Source: Rhizomys pruinosus
Taxonomy: Eukaryota > Chordata > Mammalia > Rodentia > Spalacidae
Assembly (NCBI GenBank): GCA_009823505.1
Contig: VZQC01004543.1
Location: 725,163 to 789,162, forward strand
DNA length: 64,000 bases
Direction: 5' to 3'
Below the pieces are notes generated by a model that was given only the letters and a program-made list of their open reading frames with translations, was not told the DNA's origin and did not search any database. The translations under genes were made by a program, and so were the position numbers. Position 1 is the stretch's first letter; each line of letters opens with the position of its first letter. Positions 42,901-45,968 of this stretch are shown here, piece by piece.

Positions 42901-43455
42901 TTCAAGTCCTTTCAGAAGGATTTGTGTTTAAATCCTCTACAGCTTGAAATTTATAAATTTCTGTGAAATAAAAAAATTCTTCAACTGCCACCTTGCTAGT
43001 GGTTGGCCAAGTGTAGCAAGGGTGATAGCGAATGACAATGTTTTTTTTTTTTTTTGAATGGCAATTTTTATAGCCGGTATGGACCATGTCTTTACATATA
43101 TGAGCTGGTTTTATGTCTTCAATGCTTGTATTATATAGATCTTTTCTCAGACTGACTTTATAGATGGATACAAGGCTGATCAGGTAATTAACATACCTAA
43201 AGGCCCTCAGTCTCTGAGAGGTCATTTTGTAGCACAATGTAAATCTTTTTAATAGTACCACTACTCTTAGAGACTTCTAGTGTGGGGGTGTGTTTGAGGC
43301 AGATCAATTGGTAGGAAAGGGGGTAGCTCACAGTGGGGGTGGGGAAGAGCACGTATTGGAAGAACTTACTGGGCAGGAACAGCTTCCGTTTCCTTCCATG
43401 CCTTCATTGCAAATGCCTCTGCCACTGCAGGGGGGCCTTGCTCCTCCTGGGCACT
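1083..43455 (-). CDS. Stab2: Stabilin-2 (HARE) gene, partial: 15 consecutive internal coding exons
   Basis: Seen: fifteen minus-strand exons, each with AG acceptor and GT donor, total 1691 bases and join in one open frame (564 residues, first codon split). In order they encode six EGF-like modules (about residues 2-42, 43-83, 85-126, 127-166, 167-211, 212-251) and two FAS1 domains (about 252-386 and 395-545), ending in a Cys-containing linker. Match: the peptide follows recalled human stabilin-2 residues about 111-674 without gap. Known of the family: a large type I endocytic scavenger receptor of liver, spleen and lymph-node sinusoidal endothelium that takes up hyaluronan, heparin, modified LDL and phosphatidylserine-exposing cells. 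The paralogue Stab1 shares the architecture, but segments such as [20 protein letters not shown] and DETKREM fit stabilin-2. Four N-glycosylation sequons are present (NGS, NCT, NDT, NIT). The 5' exons (signal peptide) and the 3' two-thirds are outside the window. I see no stop or frameshift, so the gene looks functional. Confidence 0.95.
1858..2140 (-). mobile_element. B4-type SINE
   Basis: Antisense B4 landmarks appear in order: gcacatgcacatgtggaggt, gagatagggtctcttgctgg, a B1-like middle, then aactcaggtcttcaagtttg and a tRNA-like end. Confidence 0.75.
2147..2365 (-). mobile_element. B2/B3-type SINE
   Basis: A poly-T start is followed by tgtatgaatgtactgtctgc, cctggaactggagttaaaga, the reverse of a tRNA-type B box (ggggatcgaacctgggtcct) and ctctccagtcc at the promoter end. 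This family is the commonest SINE of the window. Its 3' half resembles B3 more than mouse B2. Confidence 0.9.
2470..2770 (+). mobile_element. L2 LINE fragment
   Basis: L2 3'-region landmarks are present: ctgcctctgcctggccacgc, gcatttgctcttggctgttt, a degraded 'ttccctctgcctggaa' region (ttctctctggaagtttctgt) and ctccatttccttcaagtctt. Confidence 0.65.
3066..3163 (+). mobile_element. B1 SINE, 5'-truncated
   Basis: It starts within the body at aaggccagcctggtctacag and ends gaaaagacc plus a pure A-tail of about 23. Confidence 0.9.
3265..3335 (+). mobile_element. L2 3'-end fragment
   Basis: The stretch aggacagtgcctggaacaca followed by cagtagacgtctgctgaa mirrors the L2 3' terminus (gtgcctggcacatagtaggtgct...). 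Confidence 0.55.
3815..4150 (+). mobile_element. B4-type SINE
   Basis: The ID-like head reads gacataacacagtgggtaaa, the B1-like middle holds aggccagcctagcctacttg, and the tail is purine/pyrimidine-alternating, running into a CA repeat. Confidence 0.7.
4151..4198. repeat. (CA)n microsatellite
   Basis: A pure dinucleotide run at the 3' end of the B4 element, probably grown from its tail. Confidence 0.97.
4333..4413 (-). CDS. Stab2: Stab2 exon, FAS1 domain 2
   Basis: 81 bp (27 codons), acceptor cattacag, donor gtaagt. It encodes [20 protein letters not shown] and QFNITKN, with an NIT sequon. Close to human residues about 597-623. The end of a B4 SINE and its CA repeat lie 135 bp downstream in the transcript. 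Confidence 0.94.
4661..4714 (-). CDS. Stab2: Stab2 exon, FAS1 domain 2 YH motif
   Basis: 54 bp (18 codons), acceptor cctttgcag, donor gttggc. It encodes [24 protein letters not shown] holds the YH motif found in FAS1 domains. The donor gttggc is weaker than the gtaagt/gtgagt type used by most exons of this gene. Confidence 0.92.
4715..6020 (-). other. Stab2 intron
   Basis: A MIR remnant sits near 4930-5030 (acccatttta, cacagtcacacaattcactc) and a short antisense B1 piece lies at 5645-5712. I see nothing else. Confidence 0.65.
5645..5712 (-). mobile_element. B1 SINE fragment
   Basis: It reads gagatctgcctgcctctgtc then aagtgctgggattaaaggca, the antisense left part of B1. Confidence 0.85.
6021..6146 (-). 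CDS. Stab2: Stab2 exon, FAS1 domain 2 with H1 motif
   Basis: 126 bp (42 codons), acceptor caaatgtag, donor gtacag. It encodes [20 protein letters not shown], then [20 protein letters not shown] and [15 protein letters not shown] is the H1 box of the second FAS1 domain. The upstream neighbour is only 138 bp away. Confidence 0.94.
6285..6341 (-). CDS. Stab2: Stab2 exon, start of FAS1 domain 2
   Basis: 57 bp (19 codons), acceptor tcttttcag, donor gtatgc. It encodes [19 protein letters not shown], the first helix of the second FAS1 domain (human has a near-identical stretch at about 519-536). Its short length makes it easy to miss; phase and homology support it. Confidence 0.92.
6342..6654 (-). 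other. Stab2 intron, 313 bp
   Basis: No repeat or signal recognised beyond the splice sites. Confidence 0.7.
6655..6798 (-). CDS. Stab2: Stab2 exon, FAS1 domain 1 C-terminal part with H2 motif
   Basis: 144 bp (48 whole codons), acceptor gtattttag, donor gtgaga. It encodes [40 protein letters not shown] and [20 protein letters not shown] is the second conserved FAS1 box (H2), where the family consensus is close to NGVIHVIDxVL. The domain ends in this exon. Confidence 0.95.
6860..7040 (+). mobile_element. MIR SINE fossil
   Basis: Follows the MIR order: gtcctgccacttaccagcgg, gagactgtggcaaaattaca, then taaaatgagatactgctgtg. Confidence 0.6.
7045..7205 (+). mobile_element. L2 3'-end fragment
   Basis: It has agctccatgaggccataaca, gttgcacagagaaggtgcac and the diagnostic terminus caataaatatttgctgaatg. 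Confidence 0.75.
7293..7548. repeat. (ATCT)n microsatellite, interrupted
   Basis: Two long pure runs (about 7296-7348 and 7490-7535) flank a degenerate middle with ATC and GTATCT variants. Other arrays of this class lie at 13711-13756, 46669-46840 and 53520-53965. Confidence 0.97.
8203..8352 (-). CDS. Stab2: Stab2 exon, middle of FAS1 domain 1
   Basis: 150 bp (50 whole codons), acceptor tttcttag, donor gtcagag. It encodes [40 protein letters not shown] and [10 protein letters not shown]. The YFVKLHI stretch takes the place of the FAS1 YH motif, and an NDT sequon follows. It is very close to human residues about 420-469. Confidence 0.95.
8353..10055 (-). other. Stab2 intron
   Basis: Mostly unique sequence. 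A short degenerate duplication (cttctgtaaggatatt near 9490 and again near 9540) and an ATT-rich patch (8398-8418) are all I see. Confidence 0.6.
10056..10138 (-). CDS. Stab2: Stab2 exon, FAS1 domain 1 with H1 motif
   Basis: 83 bp, acceptor gactcataag, donor gtgagt, phase 1 in and phase 0 out. It encodes [20 protein letters not shown] followed by [21 protein letters not shown] is the first conserved box (H1) of a FAS1 domain, where the family consensus is close to GPFTVFAPTDxAF. It corresponds to human residues about 392-419. Confidence 0.92.
10139..11797 (-). other. Stab2 intron
   Basis: A (GAAA) patch at about 10157-10175 lies close to the acceptor. One B2/B3-type SINE sits at 11264-11475. 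The rest is without recognised features. Confidence 0.65.
11264..11475 (+). mobile_element. B2/B3-type SINE
   Basis: Pol III A-box-like gagatagcctagtggttaag and B-box ggttcaatccc are intact, followed by the family's 3' half and a TA-rich tail. Confidence 0.92.
11798..11931 (-). CDS. Stab2: Stab2 exon, end of EGF-like module 6 and start of FAS1 domain 1
   Basis: 134 bp, acceptor tctctgcag, donor gtatac, phase 2 in and phase 1 out. It encodes [20 protein letters not shown], then [20 protein letters not shown] and FLLLL. The EGF module closes at LTC. The helix that opens the FAS1 fold follows at once, as in human stabilin-2. Confidence 0.94.
12145..12225 (+). mobile_element. hAT-Charlie (MER5/MER58-like) fragment
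   Basis: The stretch tctgcatcagaatcacttgg is a hallmark of these non-autonomous DNA transposons. Too short for a firm family name. Confidence 0.5.
12263..12424 (+). mobile_element. B1 SINE
   Basis: Full-length body from agccaggtgtggtagcacac to ctgtcttgaaaagacc, ending in a mixed C/A/T tail. Confidence 0.93.
12500..12655 (+). mobile_element. MaLR-type LTR fragment (MT/ORR1-like)
   Basis: It ends like the 3' part of rodent MaLR LTRs: tgtgatggactgcatccctc, then ggtatttgatcacagcaaca gaaa. It resembles the fuller copy at 57920-58340. Confidence 0.5.
12700..13020 (+). mobile_element. L2 LINE 3'-end fragment
   Basis: ctgcttccctatccaccgag, ttctttgttcactgtggtca and cagggccaggtccctaggag follow the L2 3'-end order. 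Confidence 0.6.
13058..13165. repeat. Degenerate two-copy tandem repeat, unit about 60 bp
   Basis: accacagacaataaaaatga...gccatggaagtcacag is followed by cacacaatgataatatataa accacagaagtcatag. The copies are diverged. Confidence 0.5.
13711..13756. repeat. (ATCT)n microsatellite
   Basis: An almost pure run that ends at the T-rich tail of the adjacent antisense B1. Confidence 0.95.
13770..13908 (-). mobile_element. B1 SINE
   Basis: gagacagggtctccctttag through aagtgctgggattaaaggca, antisense. Confidence 0.92.
14110..14340 (-). mobile_element. B3-type SINE
   Basis: Antisense copy with cctggaactggagttaggga tagttgttagttgccatg, the B3-like version, and ctctccagcca at the end. Confidence 0.88.
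14350..14407. repeat. AT-rich low-complexity stretch
   Basis: Alternating TA runs such as tatatgatatataatattat, partly self-complementary. Confidence 0.85.
14408..14540 (-). mobile_element. Old B1/PB1-like SINE
   Basis: gactggcctggaagttgtta, ctggcctcaaactcagtctt and cttcccaaatgctgggctta form a diverged 7SL body. Confidence 0.7.
14560..14870 (+). mobile_element. Possible L2 LINE fragment
   Basis: A pyrimidine-rich body (ggccttgcctggcctcctga) and an end like gggcagagcctaggacta ac suggest L2. Weak. Confidence 0.35.
15372..15598 (+). mobile_element. B2/B3-type SINE
   Basis: Preceded by a G-run. A box gagattgctcagctgttaag, B box ggttcgattcc, tail aataataaataaatttaaaa. Confidence 0.9.
15695..15885 (+). 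mobile_element. MER5A-type hAT-Charlie fossil
   Basis: gcatgtctggagacatttgt, cagagggcagggatgcttgt taacatccc and aagaattgaactgccaaaat gtc follow the MER5A consensus closely in order. Confidence 0.75.
16600..16760 (+). mobile_element. MIR SINE fossil
   Basis: ataatagctagcatttgcag, ccaggagttatgctcagaac and ttagtctcatttaaaatgaa keep the MIR core order. Confidence 0.55.
17695..17740. repeat. (CT)n / (CTGTCT)n microsatellite
   Basis: Runs of CTCT with CTGTCT interruptions next to an antisense SINE tail. Confidence 0.93.
17741..17933 (-). mobile_element. B3-type SINE
   Basis: Antisense copy: gtgcaatgcctgtggaagtc, ctggaactggagtttcagaa, gctgggaattgaacccaggt. Confidence 0.88.
19056..19189 (-). CDS. 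Stab2: Stab2 exon, end of EGF-like module 5 and start of module 6
   Basis: 134 bp, acceptor ctcctgaag, donor gtaagt, phase 0 in and phase 2 out. It encodes [19 protein letters not shown], then [20 protein letters not shown] and APGQT. It contains an NCT sequon, and cysteine spacing is retained. It matches human residues about 303-346. Confidence 0.93.
19500..19690 (+). mobile_element. MER5A-type hAT-Charlie fossil
   Basis: ggttttcagtggaggaaggg, gggcaatgtctggtgatact, gctatgaaacatcctataat and agagaattatgcagctcaaa match the MER5A order. An open minus-strand frame of 157 codons across 19264-19737 runs through it and is not a gene. Confidence 0.65.
20020..21560 (-). mobile_element. L1 LINE 3' end (Lx-like), antisense to plus strand
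   Basis: The stretch ggctcttacaatcttttggc cccctcttctgcaaggttcc ctgagcc is typical of the rodent Lx-type L1 3' UTR read backwards. A related copy at 23400-23610 shares cagcctatctrgagtc and cctcagcyaaggttggg. It runs into a pyrimidine-rich end (ctagtgctccctccatgtct). The L1 lies in the same orientation as Stab2. Confidence 0.7.
22111..22307 (-). CDS. Stab2: Stab2 exon, EGF-like module 4 and first half of module 5
   Basis: 197 bp, acceptor cttctcaag, donor gtgagcc, phase 1 in and phase 0 out. It encodes [20 protein letters not shown] and [19 protein letters not shown], and ends KYDGPGQ. It is the longest exon seen and holds one complete EGF module plus the start of the next. The GYRGDG stretch keeps an RGD tripeptide that the preceding exon lacks. 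The intron below (22308-22743) is only 436 bp. Confidence 0.94.
22308..22743 (-). other. Stab2 intron, 436 bp
   Basis: No repeat or signal recognised beyond splice sites. Confidence 0.7.
22744..22869 (-). CDS. Stab2: Stab2 exon, EGF-like module 3
   Basis: 126 bp, acceptor tcccgtgcag, donor gtgagt, phase 1 in and phase 1 out. It encodes [20 protein letters not shown], then [10 protein letters not shown], then [12 protein letters not shown]. The six EGF cysteines are intact. Compared with the human protein as I recall it, the last loop differs: human reads NYRGDGKYC, here it reads NYESDGPNC, so the RGD tripeptide is absent. Confidence 0.94.
23003..23155 (-). mobile_element. Old B1/PB1-like SINE
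   Basis: ttttttgagatgggatctct, gatggccttgaactcctaat, tgagtactgggactgcaggt: diverged antisense 7SL monomer. Confidence 0.75.
23260..23640 (-). mobile_element. L1 LINE 3'-UTR fragment, antisense
   Basis: Shares several blocks with 20040-20200 (cctcagctaaggttggggct, ttgtgcatactgacaccatt). A sense L1 piece follows immediately, so two L1 fragments of opposite orientation abut near 23640. Confidence 0.6.
23641..23870 (+). mobile_element. L1 LINE fragment near ORF2 end, sense
   Basis: ctcttttcacaatagctaag, ctcaactgatgaatggataa tgaaaatgtgatacat and acaatggagttctactta are the standard L1 ORF2 C-terminal coding stretch. Confidence 0.8.
23875..23992 (-). mobile_element. Old B1/PB1-like SINE
   Basis: ttttgagacaggatcttagt through cctcctgagtattgggactg, antisense and diverged. 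Confidence 0.75.
24256..24472 (+). mobile_element. B2/B3-type SINE with target-site duplication
   Basis: Starts agggctggagagatggctca. Flanked by a perfect 12-bp direct repeat aaaagcagtagc (24244-24255 and 24473-24484), which fixes the boundaries. Confidence 0.96.
24560..25535 (+). mobile_element. Possible ERV-type LTR or other lineage-specific repeat
   Basis: gccagtaaaagggcctcctc near 25365, a polyadenylation-like region (gaagtaaatacatcctggag) and a following gcctggtgtgcccatctttt look like the U3-R-U5 layout of a rodent LTR. No family recognised, edges not defined. Contains a ~62-bp diverged tandem duplication near 24867-24972. Confidence 0.3.
25786..25947 (+). mobile_element. B1 SINE with target-site duplication
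   Basis: gccgggcgtgatggcacaca to gtctcaaaaagaccaaaaag. Flanked by aattctga (25778-25785 and 25948-25955). Confidence 0.95.
26268..26434 (+). mobile_element. B1 SINE with 17-bp target-site duplication
   Basis: Perfect flanking repeat aagaagccactctctca (26251-26267 and 26435-26451). Has an extra short insert after agttccaggc (ctccacgc) relative to the other B1 copies here. Confidence 0.96.
26948..27171 (-). mobile_element. B2/B3-type SINE with 17-bp target-site duplication
   Basis: Perfect flanking repeat gagaaactgtatcttct (26931-26947 and 27172-27188) with an intact antisense B2/B3 body. Confidence 0.97.
27485..27735 (+). mobile_element. L1 LINE fragment near ORF2 end
   Basis: agaagcaacccaaatgtccc tcaactgacgagtggataat, then tacacaatggagttctatgc and aaatggatggaactagctaa: L1 ORF2 3' coding end. 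Confidence 0.8.
27847..27990 (+). mobile_element. B1 SINE
   Basis: gagccgggagtggtggcgca to actcaaaaaagacaaaaaat. A poor duplication (agtacattaa / agtatattaa) may flank it. Confidence 0.92.
28090..28375 (+). mobile_element. L1 LINE 3' end (copy 1 of 2)
   Basis: aaaaagatgcaagacaagac, gaatgcatgagtttgggtgg and a terminal aaaagctcaataaaaattaa. Aligns by eye over nearly its whole length with 59880-60245. Confidence 0.65.
28417..28556 (-). mobile_element. Old B1/PB1-like SINE
   Basis: cctgagacagagtctcatta to ggtagaattaaaggcatgtg, antisense. Confidence 0.75.
28572..28853 (-). mobile_element. B4-type SINE with (TG)n
   Basis: A pure TG run (28573-28606), then gagacaaggtctctgattgg, ggggactgaactcaggttct and a terminal gtgtctccagcca. 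Confidence 0.8.
28929..29158. repeat. Minisatellite, 46-bp unit, 5 copies
   Basis: Copies start at 28929, 28975, 29021, 29067 and 29113. Each begins gagtgggagagctccgtggg and ends cccacacggtgggaa. They differ by only one or two bases (tct/tcc, gtc/gtt), so the array is young. Each unit keeps three CpGs. All frames are open through it because substitutions are few; I do not read it as coding. Confidence 0.97.
29337..29494 (-). mobile_element. B1 SINE
   Basis: gagacagggtctccctgtag to gtgccatcatgcccagct, antisense, directly followed by an antisense B2-type element. Confidence 0.93.
29500..29690 (-). mobile_element. B2/B3-type SINE, internally deleted
   Basis: The body is normal to cgaacttgggtcctctgcaa but the next ~25 bases (the A-box side) are missing before ggccatctctccagccc. 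Confidence 0.9.
29828..30375 (-). mobile_element. B4-type SINE split by a younger SINE
   Basis: (TG)n at 29828-29864, then gagtgcacatacagaggcca. After the insertion come aaaggctctctcactaaacc, tagtcctcaggtttgt and gagctatctcccca at the end. Confidence 0.7.
29947..30183 (+). mobile_element. B2/B3-type SINE inserted in B4
   Basis: Starts aggctggagagatggcctag, flanked by aagttctgttc / aagtcctgttc (one mismatch). Establishes that this SINE is younger than the B4. Confidence 0.93.
31489..31630 (-). mobile_element. B1 SINE
   Basis: Poly-T, gagacagggtctccctttag, then aagtgctgggattaaaggca. Confidence 0.93.
31636..31734 (-). mobile_element. B2/B3-type SINE, 5' half only
   Basis: Only the tRNA-derived half is present: gctgggaattgaacccaggt, ctgctgagccatctctccag. 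Confidence 0.9.
32147..32362. repeat. Minisatellite, 27-bp unit, 8 copies
   Basis: Copies start every 27 bases from 32147 to 32336. The unit is gcttgtgtcccgtaccccac ttgtgtg with c/t variation at the cgt, ctt and ctg positions. 27 is a multiple of three, so frames stay open; the minus strand reads PHKWGTGHK again and again inside an open stretch of 187 codons (31842-32405). It lies about 1 kb transcriptionally downstream of the 33356-33451 exon. Confidence 0.96.
32764..33013 (-). mobile_element. B2/B3-type SINE, internal-duplication subfamily
   Basis: Normal ends, but cctggaactagagttctcct agaattggagtt carries a second, diverged copy of ctggaactggagtt (about 17 extra bases, 32881-32915). Confidence 0.93.
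33356..33451 (-). CDS. Stab2: Stab2 exon, EGF-like module 2
   Basis: 96 bp, acceptor ctgcctacag, donor gtaagt, phase 1 in and phase 1 out. It encodes [21 protein letters not shown] and then [11 protein letters not shown]. Six cysteines in EGF spacing are completed by the upstream exon. Human has the same module around residues 163-194. The exon stands alone between a 9.9-kb and an 8.8-kb intron. Confidence 0.94.
33600..33705 (+). mobile_element. Possible MIR fossil
   Basis: gcataactttgacaatggag and tgcctggtgcatcatgggca fit a decayed MIR order. Weak. Confidence 0.35.
33868..33915. repeat. (TTTA)n microsatellite
   Basis: A pure run in the tail of the antisense B1 that follows it. Confidence 0.96.
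33916..34044 (-). mobile_element. B1 SINE
   Basis: ggtctttttgagacagggtc, cagctggcctggagttctgt, ends catcaccacgcccggct. Short internal deletion. Confidence 0.92.
34045..34265 (-). mobile_element. B3-type SINE
   Basis: Antisense: gtgtgtatgagtgcatgtcc, ctggaactggagttatggat, ctctccaaccct. Confidence 0.85.
34545..34852 (+). mobile_element. MaLR-type LTR (MT/ORR1-like)
   Basis: ccatttggggagggcttaga aggtg, tggaggaagcatgtcactgg, caaataaactcttccttttg (poly-A signal region) and gtcacagcaacagaaaagtg follow the MaLR LTR layout. Confidence 0.6.
34870..35315 (-). mobile_element. Ancient mammalian interspersed repeat, family uncertain
   Basis: gcttgtttcatggttctgga ggtcaga, atcaaggttgcaatagtgct, acccacctgggtaatcaggg caatctcc and attgttctgcctaccac match a common old mammalian element. 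A second copy is split around 41057-41212. Confidence 0.55.
35765..36092 (-). mobile_element. B4-type SINE
   Basis: tgcatgcatatgtgcataca, a B1-like cccaagtgttgggattacag, and an ID-like tttacccactgagccatctt gccagccca end. Confidence 0.75.
36560..36660 (+). mobile_element. MIR SINE fossil
   Basis: attaccctcatgtcacagat gaaac resembles the MIR core. Short. Confidence 0.4.
36749..36915 (-). mobile_element. B1 SINE
   Basis: A 20-base T run, then gagacagggtctccctgtag and gaatgctgggattaaaggta. Confidence 0.93.
37052..37450 (-). mobile_element. MaLR-type LTR or related ~400-bp rodent repeat
   Basis: Antisense: ttcaattgctgtgacaaaat, ggaacctggaggcaggagct, gtgggctgggccctcccaca and gtgtgtcaagttgacactaa. 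The copy at 48463-48870 aligns throughout. Confidence 0.65.
38790..38900 (+). mobile_element. MIR SINE fossil
   Basis: tcatgaggaggcccaagggg, gctgcccagggtcacagagc agctgtggctgg: MIR core and 3' part. Confidence 0.55.
39137..39300 (+). mobile_element. B4/RSINE1-type SINE
   Basis: gggctggcaatatggctcaa, gatgacctgaattcagtccc, gactcctgcaagttgtcctc tgac, then a short CA tail. Confidence 0.75.
39313..39540 (+). mobile_element. B3-type SINE
   Basis: gggctggagagatggcagag, ccagttccggggggaatctg, atgcaggcaaaacactgagc, A-rich tail. Confidence 0.9.
39655..39738. repeat. Two-copy tandem duplication, 42-bp unit
   Basis: atttgggatttccatatatt starts at 39655 and atttgggatttccatgtact at 39697. The copies differ at several bases. 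Confidence 0.85.
40140..40365 (+). mobile_element. MIR SINE fossil
   Basis: gagctgacagttattgtgca, tagacagaagcacaaagaaa, ttatccaggttcccacattg gcaa, ggctctaagagta follow the full MIR order. Confidence 0.6.
40640..40850 (+). mobile_element. L1 LINE fragment near ORF2 end
   Basis: ctagaactaccatatgaccc agctatggcacttctgggca, gctgctctattcacaatagc, gatgtccatcaacagatgaa: standard L1 ORF2 C-terminal coding stretch. Confidence 0.88.
40980..41500 (-). mobile_element. Ancient mammalian interspersed repeat, split by B1
   Basis: gctgaagtcaaggtgttgac before the B1 and agccagataatctagggcaa tctc, gatcagttgatcagcaacat taattctatctgg after it belong to the same element class as 34870-35315. Confidence 0.5.
41057..41212 (+). 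mobile_element. B1 SINE with target-site duplication
   Basis: tgctgggcatggtggtgcac to gtctcaaaaagacc plus A-tail. Flanked by agtttatttt (41047-41056 and 41213-41222). Confidence 0.96.
42216..42285 (-). CDS. Stab2: Stab2 exon, end of EGF-like module 1 and start of module 2
   Basis: 70 bp, acceptor ttttacag, donor gtaggt, phase 0 in and phase 1 out. It encodes [20 protein letters not shown] followed by CSA. This is nearly the human sequence at the same point. The pattern [10 protein letters not shown] is the typical closing half of a laminin-type EGF module, so one module is split across two exons. Confidence 0.94.
42286..43369 (-). other. Stab2 intron, 1.1 kb
   Basis: One B2/B3-type SINE (42618-42872) and a T run near 43040. 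Nothing else recognised. Confidence 0.7.
42618..42872 (-). mobile_element. B2/B3-type SINE, internal-duplication subfamily, with target-site duplication
   Basis: Flanked by a perfect 15-bp repeat caattttgtatttct (42603-42617 and 42873-42887). Carries ctggaactggagttctcctg gaattggagttt, the 17-bp duplication. Its CpGs (gtcgtgcaatgccacgg, ggtcggcgctc) are largely intact, so it looks young. Confidence 0.97.
43370..43455 (-). CDS. Stab2: Stab2 exon, first EGF-like module (N-terminal half); most upstream exon seen
   Basis: 86 bp. The acceptor reads cccccag before AGTGCCC and the donor is gtaagttc. It starts in phase 1 (last two bases of a Glu codon) and ends in phase 0. It encodes [20 protein letters not shown] and then a piece ending CSCP, which has the spaced cysteines of a laminin/EGF-like module. 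It corresponds to human residues about 111-139. It carries an NGS sequon. The exon before it (human residues up to about 110) was not found in the remaining 20.5 kb of the window. Confidence 0.93.
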
Positions 43456-43740
43456 CTGGGGGAATCAAATGACCCAGATTCACCTATCCATTCCAGACAC
43501 AGGTATGCTACAGGATGCAGACAGGACCTACTAGGCAATTCATGATCCACGGAGTAAGATAAGCAAAAAGGAATCAGATTTCATGCAAAGCTGGTTGCTG
43601 GACCCAAGGGCAGCTTTGAGTAACCTTCCCTGGAGGAGTTCCTAGGCAGTCACCAAACACTCAAGGAGCTGTGTGCCACTTAATGTGTTAGTTGCCAGGA
43701 ACTAAAGAAAGGAAGACTCTGTTGGTCTGATCACAAGTTT

Positions 43741-43890
43741 AGAGGCCAGTCAGGGCTACATAGTGAGTTTCAACGCCAGCAGGAGTCACATAGCAAGAAG
43801 CTGTCTCAAAAATCCGAGGGCTGGGAGGTAGCTGAGTGGGCGAGTACTTGTAGCAGAGGGGTGGGGACTGGAACTCAGATGTGGGAGCAG
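43741..43890 (+). mobile_element. Old B1/B4-like SINE
   Basis: aggccagtcagggctacata gtgag, gaagctgtctcaaaaatccg, then an ID-like gagggctgggaggtagctga gtgg. Confidence 0.6.
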
Positions 43891-44084
43891 CAGTGCTGTG
43901 GACTGATGAGGTACAGTGGGGGACTCGAGCCAATTCATGACCTACTTAGTGAGGTGAGCAAGGAAATCAGATTTCACGCAAAATTGGTTGCAGACAGTGG
44001 TGGATTTTGTCCTTCTGTTGTGGTTGAAAAAAATAAAGAGCTCTTTCTATGGTCTGAATATTTGTATCCTGCCCCGTGTATCCA

Positions 44085-44400
44085 TCTGTTTTGTTACAAT
44101 AACAAAACACCAAAGGCAGTAACTTTATAAACAAGAGAGGTTTACTTAGATGACAGGTAGGTTCATATGCATTACATTCAAATGGAAGAAGGTAGAGGGA
44201 CATTTATCAAGAAAGTCAGACAACACAGTGCCACAAATCAGAGGATTTAAAATGGTAGGTGGCAGAAATTTAAGGCACGGCTGCTGTGAGGATGAGCGGA
44301 TTCTATTTCCTCTGATGCTTAGTTCCATGTATATTTTGAGTGCCATGTTGACATGAATTTAATATCATGTCAAGTTGAGTGAGTTCTCACTATTTAAATG
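44085..44400 (-). mobile_element. Possible MaLR-type LTR, antisense
   Basis: ctgttttgttacaataacaa aacacc and aacaagagaggtttacttag resemble an LTR 3' end read backwards. Weak. Confidence 0.35.
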
Positions 44401-44467
44401 TACCCTCAGAAGGAAGGACTAGGTATTTCTGGACTTCTAGTTCTTCCAAGAGGGCTGCTTGTTGGTT

Positions 44468-44585
44468 TTTTTTTTTTTTTTTTGGTCTTTTTGAGACAGG
44501 GTCTCCCCGTAACCCCAGCTGTACTGTGTAGACCAGGCTGGTCTTGAACTCACAGAGATCTGCCTGCCTCTGCCTCCCAAGTCTG
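44468..44585 (-). mobile_element. B1 SINE, internally deleted
   Basis: Poly-T, ggtctttttgagacagggtc, gaactcacagagatctgcct. The left arm stops early after ctgcctcccaagt. Confidence 0.9.
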
Positions 44586-44748
44586 GCCTCTGGGTTCCTG
44601 TCTTTCCATATGATCTCTCCCATATGAAATCCTGCCATAGTTCAGTGTAGCCAAGAGGGCGTTCGTCAGGGTTAAGCCCATGCCAGCACCACGTCCTTGA
44701 ACCTTAGGACCTACCTGTCGTGTGAAGGGATGCCCTCCCTGACATTTT

Positions 44749-44898
44749 TGTGTTTTTTTGTCTTTTTGAGACAGGGTCTCCCTTTAGTCTCAGCTGGCCT
44801 GGAATTCGCTCTGTAGACCAGGCTGCCTTGAACTCACAAGGATCCGCCTGCCTCTGCCTCCCGAGTGCTAGAATTAAAGGCGTGCGTCACCACATGGG
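44749..44898 (-). mobile_element. B1 SINE
   Basis: tttgtctttttgagacaggg to gtgctagaattaaaggcgtg cgtcaccac. Confidence 0.92.
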
Positions 44899-45384
44899 GC
44901 TCCTCCCTGGCATTTTTAGCTTGCAGGAAACAGCAGAATTCCACTCCCCCCGTCACATTCCATTGATTCGGTTGCCTGCAAGGGAAGCCAGCTCCCTCTG
45001 CACCTTGGCTTCCTTCCATCCTGCCTGGAATGAAGTGGCTGCTCCTCACGTCATCACACCTGCTTTCCCACCTCACTTTCCCAACACTCTCTCTGCTCAT
45101 GCCTTTGTGAAGAATGTGACTTCTCCATCTTCCGCTGGGGCCATCTCTTGCTCTAACTCATGTAGCAGAAAGAGGATGCACTTCTCTGTTGGGGCTGTAA
45201 CCAGGTTCTAGGCTACAGACAGATTGAACTTTGTGGAAGTCCCATGCTTTCTGTTGGCAGCTCAGCCCATGCACCCTCAAACAAAGGCCTATCAACTCAG
45301 GGGCATTGGTTCCCAGCCGCCTGGTAAGTGAAGCATCTTCAACTCCTCCCTATCTGGAACAACTCATAAGTCCCCAAGCATGCC

Positions 45385-45485
45385 CAGTGATTCTCAAACA
45401 CGAACATGCAGCAGCATTACCCATCATGCCTGTTAAAATGCATCTTCCTGAGTCTCACACTCAGAGACCCTGATCTGATAGGTAG
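45385..45485 (+). mobile_element. hAT-Charlie (MER5/MER58-like) fragment
   Basis: cagtgattctcaaacacgaa, ttaaaatgcatcttcctgag, gagaccctgatctgataggt: order of the non-autonomous hAT element also seen at 12145. Confidence 0.5.
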
Positions 45486-45605
45486 GAAAGTCTGACTTTG
45501 CCTACAATTGTAGCAGGTTATTATTGGCAAAGGTGATAAACTGAAATCCAGCCCATCTTAGCCAGCCAAACCACCCTAAAGAAGAGATAGCTTTGATTTG
45601 TTTTT

Positions 45606-45859
45606 TAATTAATTTAAAAATTTTAATTTTATTTATTTTTGTATGTATATGAATGTACTGTCTGCATGTAGGTTTGTGCACCCATGTTGTGCAATGCTGC
45701 AGAGGTCAGAAGAGGGTCTCGGATTCCCCTGGAACTGGAGTTCTCCTGGAATTGGAGTTGCAGACAGTTCTCAGCCGCCATGTGGGTGCTGGGGATCGAA
45801 CCCGGGTCCTCTGCAAGAGCAGTCGGTGCTCTTAACCTCTAGGTTATCTCTCCAGCCCC
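45606..45859 (-). mobile_element. B2/B3-type SINE, internal-duplication subfamily, with target-site duplication
   Basis: Flanked by tgatttgttttt (45594-45605 and 45860-45871). Contains the 17-bp duplication at 45735-45760. Confidence 0.96.
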
Positions 45860-45930
45860 TGATTTGTTTTTCTTTAATGTTCTTTGCAAGCCTTGTGACT
45901 CTGGGGATATATAGTCACAAGGGTGGAATG

Positions 45931-45931
<1 letters not shown>

Positions 45932-45963
<32 letters not shown>
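45932..45963. repeat. (TG)n microsatellite
   Basis: tgtgtgcgtg then a pure TG run. Confidence 0.95.

Positions 45964-45968
<5 letters not shown>

Noticed and set aside
44750..45211. 153-codon plus-strand frame
   Set aside because: Begins in an antisense B1 and runs into non-conserved sequence; no domain.
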